Assembly (NCBI GenBank): GCA_036272935.1
Contig: DATAXP010000003.1
Location: 1 to 64,000, forward strand
Direction of reading: 5' to 3'
DNA length: 64,000 nt
Source: DATAXP01 sp036272935
GTDB taxonomy: Bacteria; Planctomycetota; Planctomycetia; Pirellulales; PNKZ01
This document shows, in pieces, positions 37,769 through 45,699 of the stretch (position 1 is the stretch's first letter; each line of letters opens with the position of its first letter). The notes beneath the pieces were generated by a model, which ran no database searches, was not told the origin of the DNA, and saw only the letters and a list, made by a program, of their open reading frames with translations. Both the position numbers and the translations under genes were made by a program.

Positions 37769-40700
37769 GTGGGTTTTAAGACTACGATCGATCGGTGGCG
37801 TCAACGGTTCGCGCGCCGCGAATGCTCGGGCGGACCGCACACGTCGCTGTGGCGGCGTTGCCAGGTCGAAAAGCTCGAGCCGCGGCAGATGATGGCTGCC
37901 GACATCCAATTCGGCGCGGTCTATTTCGATCCCGCCAGCGGCACCGACACCGTCCCCAACCAATTCACCGTCAGCTTCAACGGCGGTGCGGCGGGAACGC
38001 AACTCACGAGCGTCGAGATTAATCTCGACAAGAACCTCAACGGCACCGTCGATGACGGCGAAGGCTTCTTCGATACCGCTGCCTCCGCCCCGGGCGTCTA
38101 CGGCTACACGCCGTTCACGCTGCAATCGCTCACGTCCGGCGCCTCGATCACCAGCGTGCAAGTCACCGACGGCGGTCAGCAATTGATCATCGGGCTGTCG
38201 GGATTCGTCACCGGCGACGTGTTGCAGTTCGGCATCGATGTTGACGAGGTGGGCGTCGACGCTCACGGCAACCCGGCGGTTAGCGCCGTGATGGAGGGAG
38301 CCGAGTTCCAAGGCTCGTGGCTGAGCGGAACGTTCACCAACCCGAATTACTACACCGCCAGCGGGTCGAACATCTTCATCGACCAGTTCAACAGCGAGCT
38401 GGCGGGAACCGGCCTCAATCTGCCCCCCGACGATTACGAACCTCCCAACCCCGTCGATGAGACGGTGCTCACCGCCGGCACCATGTTCCCGCTCACGCAA
38501 ACGCCGCTGCCCAGCACCATCGCCGGTAACGTCTCCGTGGCGACCGACGGGGCGTGGAACACCCCCGGCGTCACCAAGTCGCCCATCTCAGGCGTGACGA
38601 TCGACCTGTACAACTCGTCGAACGTGCTGGTCGGCACCACGACGACCGACCCCAGCGGCAACTACATCTTCACTGCCCTGAATCCCGGCACCTATCACGT
38701 TGTCGAAGTGCAGCCGAACGGCTACCTCGAAGGAGGCGACACGGTTGGCTCGCTTGCCGGCACGATCGGCAACGTCGATGAGCTCGACGGCATCACCGTC
38801 GTCGCCAACGACCACGGCACCAACTACAACTTCATCGAGCAACTGCCGGTCACGATTAGCGGCCACGTCCAGGCCGACACCAACGGCGGCTACAACACCC
38901 CCGGCGCCACGCACACGCCGCTCGCCGGCGTGACGCTCGAGCTGGTCGATCCCAGCGGCAACCCCGTGCTCGACAGCCACGGCAATGCGATCACCACCAC
39001 CACCGACGCCGACGGCAACTACTCGTTCACCGGCCTGAATCCCGGCACGTACGGCGTGAGGGAAGTGCAGCCGGCCGGCTACCTGGAAGAGACCGACACA
39101 GTCGGCACCGTGAACGGTTCGGCCGACGGCTCGATCGTGAACGTCGACTACCTCGGCGGCATCGCGCTCGTATCGGGCCAAAGCGGCGTTCAGTACAACT
39201 TCTACGAACAGCTGCCGGCGAGCATCGCCGGTCAGGTGCAGCTCGAAACTTTTGGCAACTGCGTCAATCCGGCCAACACCATCACGCAGATGGCGGGCGT
39301 GACCGTCGAACTGGTCGACGCCAGCGGCAATCCGGTGCTCGACAGCCACGGCAATGCGATCACCACCACCACCGACTCCAACGGCCGCTACGCGTTCACC
39401 GGACTGCCGCTGGGCACGTACGGCGTCCACATCCTCGTGCCGACCGGTTACTACCAATACACGTCGAGCGTGGGCACCGTCAACGGCTCGACCGACGGCG
39501 TCGACACCAGCCCAATCGCGCTCGACGATGCCGTGCTTGGCTCGGGCCAGGCGGGTGTGAACTACAACTTCGTGCTGCTGCCGCCGGCGACGCTCAGCGG
39601 CAAGGTGATCTACAACATCGACGGCACCTGCGATCCGACCACGGAACCGGGCGTGCCGAACGTCACCGTCGATCTGCTGAATAGTGTCGGGACGATTGTC
39701 GCCGTGACCACCACCGATTCGACCGGCTGGTACACGTTCACCGGCATCGCTCCGGGAACGTACAGCGTCGAGGAAATCGTCCCAAACGGCTACCTCGAAG
39801 TCGCGTCGCACCCGGGCTGCAACGGCGGCGACGCCTTGAATCCGCACACGATCACGCTCGTCGGCATCAATGCCGGCCAGACCCCGACCAACTACAATTT
39901 CTGCCTTATTCTGCCGGTGAGCATCTCGGGCCAGGTGGTCGCGCAGACCAACGGCAACTGCGACAACCCGCAGAACACCTTCACGCCGCTGGCCGGCGTG
40001 ACTGTCACGCTTGTCGATGGCAGCGGCAACCCGGTCCTGGCGACCAACGGCCAACCGATCACCACCGTCACCGACTCGAACGGCGATTACACGTTCAGCG
40101 GTCTGCCGCCGGGAGCGTATGGCGTACACGCCACCGTGCCGAGCGGTTACTTCACCGGCTACGACAGCGTGGGCACGGTAAACGGCCTGGTCGACGGTGT
40201 CGCCACCTCGTCGACCGCCCTGGACGATGCGGCACTCTCAAGCGACCAGAACGGCATCAACTACAACTTCGTGCTCTTGCCGCCGGCAAACCTCAGCGGC
40301 AAGGTGATCTACAACATCGACGGCACCTGCGACGCAACGACCGAGCCCGGCGTGGCCGGCGTAACAGTCGATCTGCTCGACTCCAATGGCAACGTGATCA
40401 AGACTACGATCACCGACGCCAACGGCCTGTACGAATTCACCGGCATCGCCCCGGGCGTGTACTCCGTCGAAGAAGTCGTGCCCGCCGGCTACTACGCCGC
40501 GGCGTCGCACGTCGGCTGCAATGGCGGCGACACCTACAACGCGTGGACCATCACGCTCGTCGGCCTCAACCCCGGCGACAATCCGGTCAACTACAACTTC
40601 TGCCTCAATCCGTACTCGTCGATCACGGGCTACACGTACGAGGACGGACCCAATATCACGGTCATTGGCGCCCAGAGCGTCACCAGCCTGTCGCAAGTCG

Positions 40701-42205
40701 ATCCCAGCTTGTTGGCCGGCCGCACCGGAGTGCGTGCCGCCGGCGACACGCCGCTGGCCGGCATTGTGGTGACGCTGGCCGACGCCAACGGCAACCCGCT
40801 GCTCGATGCCAATGGCAACCTGATCCAAACCACGACCGACTCCAACGGCTTCTACTCGTTCACCGGGCTGAAGGACGGCACGTACACGGTGATCGAAGGA
40901 GGCGCGGCCGGCTACTTCCAGTGGATCAACCACGCCGGCAGCACCGGCGGCACCGCGTCGTACCTGGGCACGACGATCGTCAGCATTCCGCTGGGCATCG
41001 GCCAGACGTCGGTCGAAAACGACTTCAGCTTCCTGCAAGTCACGCCGTTCATTTTCCAGCCGCCGTCCACGCCCAATCCGCAAGTCACGCCCCCGGTGGC
41101 GTACTACTCTTACTACACATACACACCGCTAGGTTATCAACAGATCAATTCGCCGAACCCGACGAACCCGCCTCCCGGCTACAGTGGCAGCGAAGGTTAC
41201 ACCTGGCACTTGAGCGTGGTGAACGCCGGCCTGCCGCGCGCCAGCAGCCCCGACGGCGACGCCATCGTGCAGCTCATCTCGGATCGCACCGAAGGGGACG
41301 GCTGGGACGCGATCGACGAATCGACCTCGCGCTGGAAGCTGCGGATCGATGATGACGGCGAGATCGGCATCACGGAGTTCGTGTTCGGCATGGGCGGCGC
41401 CACGCCGATCGCCGGCGATTACAACGGCGACGGCCGCACCGACGTCGGCGTGTTCATGGAAGGCGAGTGGTACGTCGACCTCAACGGCAACGGCACCTGG
41501 GACAAGGACGACCTGTGGGCACGCCTCGGCGAACGCGACGACCTGCCGGTCACCGGCGATTGGGACGGCGACGCCAAGACCGACATCGCCATCTACGGCC
41601 GCGCCTGGCCCGGCGATCCCAACGCCATCCGTCACGAGCCGGGCCTGCCGAACCCCGACAACCAGCGCGTCGCCGACCGCGAGCGCAACGTGCCGCCGCG
41701 ACCGCATCACGCCACGCACGGCATGCGCGAGATGCGTCGCACCAGCGGCGGCAAGGTCCGCAGCGACGTCATCGACCACGTGTTCTACTTCGGTGCCCCG
41801 GGCGACGTGCCGGTTGCGGGCAACTTCAACGGCTCGGCCATCGACGTGGTCGGCGTGTTCCGCAACGGCCAGTGGCATCTCGACAGCGACGGTGACGGCC
41901 GCTTCGGCAAGGGTGACATCAAGTTCACCATGGGCCAGACGGGCGACGTGCCGGTGATCGGCGACTTCAACGGCGACGGCATCGACGAGATCGGCGTCTA
42001 CCGCCAGGGCAAGTGGCTGATCGACATCAACGGCGACCGCGTACTCGACAACAAGGACATGATCGTCGAGTTCGGCGGACCGAACGATCGCCCGGTCGTG
42101 GGCGACTGGAACGGCGACGGCCGCGACGACATGGGCGTCTACAGCGACGGCGGCAACGCCGACGCCGAAGTGGCACAAGGCGACGCCGATGCGAAGAGCG
42201 CGTAA
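37769..42205 (+). CDS. Giant surface protein: LEPR-type leader, seven SdrD-B-like domains, FG-GAP-like C-terminus
   Basis: A 1,478-residue protein. I chose GTG at 37769 because GGAGG lies 5 bp upstream; a GTG at 37748 and an ATG at 37757 are alternatives. The N-terminus has the planctomycete surface motif LEPRQMMAAD (residues 36-45). After a domain of about 210 residues come seven carboxypeptidase-like/SdrD-B repeats of about 115 residues (from nt 38515, 38849, 39218, 39587, 39917, 40286 and 40616), each with GV-L-DxSGN...TTTDxxGxYxFTGLxPGTY. The last 350 residues hold FG-GAP-like calcium-loop repeats (DYNGDGRTDVGVF, DWDGDAKTDIAIY, DFNGDGIDEIGVY, DWNGDGRDDMGVY). This is probably a cell-surface adhesin or matrix protein. 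Repeats 3-4 and 5-6 look like a duplicated pair. Confidence 0.88.
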   Translation: MGFKTTIDRWRQRFARRECSGGPHTSLWRRCQVEKLEPRQMMAADIQFGAVYFDPASGTDTVPNQFTVSFNGGAAGTQLTSVEINLDKNLNGTVDDGEGFFDTAASAPGVYGYTPFTLQSLTSGASITSVQVTDGGQQLIIGLSGFVTGDVLQFGIDVDEVGVDAHGNPAVSAVMEGAEFQGSWLSGTFTNPNYYTASGSNIFIDQFNSELAGTGLNLPPDDYEPPNPVDETVLTAGTMFPLTQTPLPSTIAGNVSVATDGAWNTPGVTKSPISGVTIDLYNSSNVLVGTTTTDPSGNYIFTALNPGTYHVVEVQPNGYLEGGDTVGSLAGTIGNVDELDGITVVANDHGTNYNFIEQLPVTISGHVQADTNGGYNTPGATHTPLAGVTLELVDPSGNPVLDSHGNAITTTTDADGNYSFTGLNPGTYGVREVQPAGYLEETDTVGTVNGSADGSIVNVDYLGGIALVSGQSGVQYNFYEQLPASIAGQVQLETFGNCVNPANTITQMAGVTVELVDASGNPVLDSHGNAITTTTDSNGRYAFTGLPLGTYGVHILVPTGYYQYTSSVGTVNGSTDGVDTSPIALDDAVLGSGQAGVNYNFVLLPPATLSGKVIYNIDGTCDPTTEPGVPNVTVDLLNSVGTIVAVTTTDSTGWYTFTGIAPGTYSVEEIVPNGYLEVASHPGCNGGDALNPHTITLVGINAGQTPTNYNFCLILPVSISGQVVAQTNGNCDNPQNTFTPLAGVTVTLVDGSGNPVLATNGQPITTVTDSNGDYTFSGLPPGAYGVHATVPSGYFTGYDSVGTVNGLVDGVATSSTALDDAALSSDQNGINYNFVLLPPANLSGKVIYNIDGTCDATTEPGVAGVTVDLLDSNGNVIKTTITDANGLYEFTGIAPGVYSVEEVVPAGYYAAASHVGCNGGDTYNAWTITLVGLNPGDNPVNYNFCLNPYSSITGYTYEDGPNITVIGAQSVTSLSQVDPSLLAGRTGVRAAGDTPLAGIVVTLADANGNPLLDANGNLIQTTTDSNGFYSFTGLKDGTYTVIEGGAAGYFQWINHAGSTGGTASYLGTTIVSIPLGIGQTSVENDFSFLQVTPFIFQPPSTPNPQVTPPVAYYSYYTYTPLGYQQINSPNPTNPPPGYSGSEGYTWHLSVVNAGLPRASSPDGDAIVQLISDRTEGDGWDAIDESTSRWKLRIDDDGEIGITEFVFGMGGATPIAGDYNGDGRTDVGVFMEGEWYVDLNGNGTWDKDDLWARLGERDDLPVTGDWDGDAKTDIAIYGRAWPGDPNAIRHEPGLPNPDNQRVADRERNVPPRPHHATHGMREMRRTSGGKVRSDVIDHVFYFGAPGDVPVAGNFNGSAIDVVGVFRNGQWHLDSDGDGRFGKGDIKFTMGQTGDVPVIGDFNGDGIDEIGVYRQGKWLIDINGDRVLDNKDMIVEFGGPNDRPVVGDWNGDGRDDMGVYSDGGNADAEVAQGDADAKSA
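42101..42204 (+). repeat. 104-bp direct repeat, left copy (3' end of surface-protein gene)
   Basis: This stretch encodes the last codons of the surface protein (GDWNGDGRDDMGVYSDGGNA... to the stop). It is repeated at 43950-44053 with one mismatch (A42197 versus G44046). The two copies bracket the restriction-modification genes. Confidence 0.95.
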
Positions 42206-42318
42206 CTGGCCCGGCGCACGGTTACGAGGTTTGTTTCCGATGGTTGTCGCGGGGCAGGCGGCGTCTCCGTCACGTCGATGAGGTTCGTCCTCGGCCGCCT
42301 GATAGAACGGGAGCGTCG

Positions 42319-42954
42319 ATGCGAAGTGTGGAAGCGGCGGCATGCACGCCAGCGCCCATCGAATCGAAAGGATTCAACGCTCGCGCGGACATACCTTACG
42401 GCGTTACTGCGGCGCATGTTCGCAAGGCAATGGAAGAGTTTATCGACTTCCTAGGGTTCATCAACGCGCAACTGCACACGAAGAAAATCGAGCGACTCGA
42501 ATCGTTCCTAATGCCCGCCAACTTTTCCAGCATGGTCGGCGAGTTCATGGCAGCGGCAATTCCGAAGCACTGCAAGACGATCATGCGGAACAAGTATCAC
42601 AACGGGCACCCGGACATGGTTCCAACCGGCCACTATCCAGGCGACTCCATCTTGCACGGGCCGGAAGGAATCGAAATCAAAGGCAGTCGGCACACGAGCG
42701 GATGGCAAGGGCACAACGTTGAAGAGGTTTGGCTGATGGTTTTCGTGTTCGACTCGAACACGTCACGTGATGCCGGCCGGAGCATCGCACCGAAGCCGTT
42801 CCGATTCATCAAAGTTGCTGGAGCAAAGATTCTGAAGGACGACTGGCAGTTTTCCGGCCGCTCGGCGACAAGTCGACGCACGATTACGGCCAGCGTCAAG
42901 CGAACCGGCTTCGACAAGATGGAAGCCAACTGGATTTATCGGGCGTCAAAATAG
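42319..42954 (+). CDS. Putative type II restriction endonuclease
   Basis: This 211-residue protein starts at ATG 42319, 6 bp after GGGAG. A PD-(D/E)xK-like core is visible: GDSILHGPEGIEIKGSRH gives Asp ... Glu-x-Lys, followed by GWQGHNVEEVWLMVFVFD. The N-terminal part (VRKAMEEFIDFLGFINAQL) is helical. I do not recognise its sequence specificity. It is convergent with, and overlaps by 9 bp, a DNA methyltransferase, which is the main support for a restriction role. GC content and composition are lower than in the flanking surface-protein genes, consistent with transfer. Confidence 0.75.
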   Translation: MRSVEAAACTPAPIESKGFNARADIPYGVTAAHVRKAMEEFIDFLGFINAQLHTKKIERLESFLMPANFSSMVGEFMAAAIPKHCKTIMRNKYHNGHPDMVPTGHYPGDSILHGPEGIEIKGSRHTSGWQGHNVEEVWLMVFVFDSNTSRDAGRSIAPKPFRFIKVAGAKILKDDWQFSGRSATSRRTITASVKRTGFDKMEANWIYRASK

Positions 42955-43863
42955 CGTTGGCTGGCGCTGGCCCGCCAGTTTCGGAATCGCGGCTTTTGCC
43001 ATATCGAAGTAGTCGCGAAATCGCTCGACGCCAATGCTCTCGATGCCGAGCGATTCACAAGCCGCAATCGTAGACCCCGAACCCATGAACGGGTCAACGA
43101 TGATTCCGTCGCCGAGGGGCAAAGCGGCATATGCGATGCGACGCAAGAATGATTGCGGCTTAATGCTCGGATGATTGGCAACTAGTCGCTCACGTTTCGG
43201 CGTCCGCTCGCTGGGGATTAGGTCTTCGAACGGGCGTTCATCCGAAATGCGCCGCAGGCCGCCTGTTTGCCACTTCCGAAGGCACTCGCCGACGGTCATT
43301 CCTAACGGTTTCCGGAATAAGCCCCACGGCTCATAGCAACCCTTAGGTAACGATGACACGCCGGGAAACTCCTCTTCACAATTCTTCGGACGATCCCCGC
43401 CGCGCAGCGTTCGCACGAGCCGGATGATTTGGCCGCGGAATTCAAGGCCGCCGTCAACCAGCGCGTCGTAGAGCAACTGCGCGATGAAGGCATTCGTCGC
43501 GATAAACACGTGACCGCCCGGCCGCAAGGCGTGAACGACGAGTTCTGCCCAGTCGATGAAAAACCGGCGCATCCGCTCGCGTTCATCGGCATCGAGCGCC
43601 GTGAATCGCGGCAACGGAGCGCGAGTATGGCCGTCGAATGACGGTGGAATCCGCCAGACACCACCGTGCCCTGCCGCGCGCTTTTCCAACTGGTCCAAGT
43701 CGTATTCTTTCACGCCGTACGGCGGATCGGTCACGATTGCGTGCAACGTGTTCCGAGGGACCCTGCTTAGCCATTCCAGGCAGTCAGCGTGGCAAATCCA
43801 CGAACCGCCGACGCGCGCTGAATCGTAGTCGAGTGTCAGCGCGTGGCGCTTGCCATTGTTCAT
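42946..43863 (-). CDS. Type II DNA methyltransferase (N6-A or N4-C, beta-type motif order)
   Basis: A 305-residue SAM-dependent DNA methyltransferase that would protect host DNA from the partner endonuclease. Motif IV, AIVTDPPYGVKEYD, comes before motif I, IIVDPFMGSGSTIAACES, the beta-class order. DPPY suggests N6-adenine or N4-cytosine methylation. The target site cannot be read from sequence. The ATG at 43863 gives MNNGKRHALTLDYD. The gene is tail-to-tail with the endonuclease. Both lie between the 104-bp direct repeats. Confidence 0.92.
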   Translation of the reverse strand: MNNGKRHALTLDYDSARVGGSWICHADCLEWLSRVPRNTLHAIVTDPPYGVKEYDLDQLEKRAAGHGGVWRIPPSFDGHTRAPLPRFTALDADERERMRRFFIDWAELVVHALRPGGHVFIATNAFIAQLLYDALVDGGLEFRGQIIRLVRTLRGGDRPKNCEEEFPGVSSLPKGCYEPWGLFRKPLGMTVGECLRKWQTGGLRRISDERPFEDLIPSERTPKRERLVANHPSIKPQSFLRRIAYAALPLGDGIIVDPFMGSGSTIAACESLGIESIGVERFRDYFDMAKAAIPKLAGQRQPTLF

Positions 43864-43949
43864 GTGTACAGTTTATCGGTAGTGGCGTTTTAATCCAACG
43901 GGCAGCATAAAATCGCTCCACTGTATTGGCCATCAATGATCCGCACCAC

Positions 43950-44054
43950 GGCGACTGGAACGGCGACGGCCGCGACGACATGGGCGTCTACAGCGACGGC
44001 GGCAACGCCGACGCCGAAGTGGCACAAGGCGACGCCGATGCGAAGGGCGCGTAG
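43950..44054 (+). pseudogene. Duplicated 3' tail of the surface-protein gene (right direct repeat)
   Basis: This is a copy of 42101-42204 that still reads in frame to its own stop TAG (ending DADAKGA) but has no upstream gene body. It marks the right border of the inserted restriction-modification unit. One mismatch in 104 bp implies a recent duplication. Confidence 0.95.
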
Positions 44055-44379
44055 TTAGCGGTTAGCCGCGACGCGCCAGCGGAGCGCTCCGCTGCGCGTC
44101 GCGACTAACCGGCCCGCCCTTATTTCTTCCGCAAACTCCGCAGCATCCGCAATCGGAAACTTTTCTCAATCCGATTGGACGCCTCTAGGTTTTTGACCTA
44201 GTTTTGTGCTGCACGCGACGGAGTTCTCCGTAACGCGTGCTCGGGAAAGTCGGGCGCCCATGCGGCGCCACACCTGCTAGTTGCAATCGCTCAAATCTCT
44301 TCTACCCGAGCGTTGCTTCCAGGTGGATTAACCCGATAGACTGCACTTATCACTCGATTCGGCATCTTTGGAGCTTTGC
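44055..44379. other. Intergenic region with palindromic repeat and a weak terminator
   Basis: GGTTAGCCGCGACGCGCC (from 44060) is the left arm of a 51-bp palindrome ending at 44110, related to the other GCCGCG/CTAA elements. At 44185-44201 CTAGGT/ACCTAG forms a 6-bp hairpin followed by TTTT, a minimal terminator. The rest probably holds the promoter of the gene at 44380; I see no clear boxes. Confidence 0.5.
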
Positions 44380-45606
44380 ATGTTCACTGCGCCTGCGCGC
44401 TTGCGCGCCGTCGGTGGTGTTGTGTCGTTGGCCATTGTTTGTGCCGCTTCTTCGCTGAACGCGGCAGCCCGTGCGAGTGAAAGTCAACAGTCAGTTGCCG
44501 ACTCGGCTTCGGCGAGCAGTCTCTCGAGCGCCGGCGCGACACGTTTGCTGACCGAGGCCTCATTGCCAAACGTCAACGAGCCGCTCGTGCCTTCGTTTGT
44601 CCCCGACGCGCTGCGTTCGCTGTGTGCGTCGCGACTGTTCTCGTCGGAGCCGGCGGCCGCCTACACCTGGCACCTGAGCGTCATCAACGGCGGCCAGACG
44701 CGGCCGCACTCGACGACGCTCGAGGAACCGCAGACGCCCGGCGCCGCCACGCCGTGGCCGAGCGCCGAGGCGATGGACCAGGCCCACTGGAATTTCCGCT
44801 CGGGCATCGCCACCTTCGGCCGCTACCGTGTCACGTTCGGTGCGGCCGACGGCTTGCCTCTGCGCGGCGATTTCAACGGCGACGGGCTGGCCGAGATTGG
44901 TGTGTTCGTCAACGGCCAGTGGTTCATCGACCTCAACGGCAATGGCCGTTGGGACGAGCGCGATCTGTGGGTGCAGCTTGGCCAGTCCGGTGACCTGCCG
45001 GTGACCGGCGATTGGGACGGCGACGGCAAGGCCGACATCGGTGTGTTCGGCCGCGCCTGGCCGCACGATACCGCTGCGCTCGAAAACGAAGTGGGGCTGC
45101 CCGATGCCGCCAACTCGCCGCGTGGTACAAAGGCGCCGTCGGCCGTCGCGGGTGGCGGCCGCATGATGCGCCTCACGGCTCGCGGACCGCTGCGGATCGA
45201 CCCGATCGACTACGTGTTCCAGTTCGGCACGGCCGGCGATGTGCCGGTGGTCGGAGATTGGAACGGCGACACGGTCGACAACATCGGCATCTTCCGCGAC
45301 GGCCGCTGGGTGCTCGACACCAATGGCGACGGTCGGTTCAATAAGACCGATGCGAGCTTCGCCTACGGTGCCGAAGGGGACCTGCCGATCGCTGCCGATT
45401 GGAACAACGACGGCATCACCGAAGTGGGCATCTATCGCGGCGGCGAGTGGCGGCTGGATAACGGCGATCGCGTGCTGAACAAGCGCGACACTCGGTTGCA
45501 GTTCGGCACCTCGGGCGATCTGCCGATCGCCGGGCACTTCGCCGACGACGGCCGCCTGCACGTCGGCCTGTTCCGCGCCAAAGAACAGTTGGCCCGCAGG
45601 GAGTAA
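44380..45606 (+). CDS. Exported FG-GAP-like repeat protein, paralogue of the giant surface protein's C-terminus
   Basis: This 408-residue protein starts at ATG 44380, 7 bp after GGAG. A signal peptide (GGVVSLAIVCAASSLNAAARA) and a Ser/Ala-rich linker come first. It then follows the same domain plan as the last 350 residues of the 37769-42205 protein: YTWHLSVINGG, DFNGDGLAEIGVF, DWDGDGKADIGVFGRAWP, DWNGDTVDNIGIF, DWNNDGITEVGIY. The GRAWP landmark is shared between the two. It is probably a calcium-stabilised surface protein. It lacks the SdrD-B domains and the LEPR motif. Confidence 0.82.
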   Translation: MFTAPARLRAVGGVVSLAIVCAASSLNAAARASESQQSVADSASASSLSSAGATRLLTEASLPNVNEPLVPSFVPDALRSLCASRLFSSEPAAAYTWHLSVINGGQTRPHSTTLEEPQTPGAATPWPSAEAMDQAHWNFRSGIATFGRYRVTFGAADGLPLRGDFNGDGLAEIGVFVNGQWFIDLNGNGRWDERDLWVQLGQSGDLPVTGDWDGDGKADIGVFGRAWPHDTAALENEVGLPDAANSPRGTKAPSAVAGGGRMMRLTARGPLRIDPIDYVFQFGTAGDVPVVGDWNGDTVDNIGIFRDGRWVLDTNGDGRFNKTDASFAYGAEGDLPIAADWNNDGITEVGIYRGGEWRLDNGDRVLNKRDTRLQFGTSGDLPIAGHFADDGRLHVGLFRAKEQLARRE

Positions 45607-45699
45607 ATGCCGAATGACGAATGAAGTCCGAATGACGGAGCACGAAGCGATGTGTTCGTCATTCGACCTTCGTCATTGATTCGTCATTCGTCATTCTGC
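45607..45699. repeat. AATGACGAATG microrepeat cluster
   Basis: Direct and inverted copies of AATGACGAATG and CGTCATTCG fill the gap between two convergent genes and can fold as a long hairpin. A short relative occurs at 18535-18570 in the BMC operon. It may double as a transcript end for both genes. Confidence 0.6.

Noticed and set aside
38588..40129. A 513-codon frame antisense to the surface-protein repeats
   Set aside because: Arises from the repeated sense codons; the product is a repeated Val/Gly/Arg pattern without start signals.
44185..44205. A strong intrinsic terminator
   Set aside because: The stem is only 6 bp and AT-containing with four T residues, so it is mentioned only as a weak candidate.
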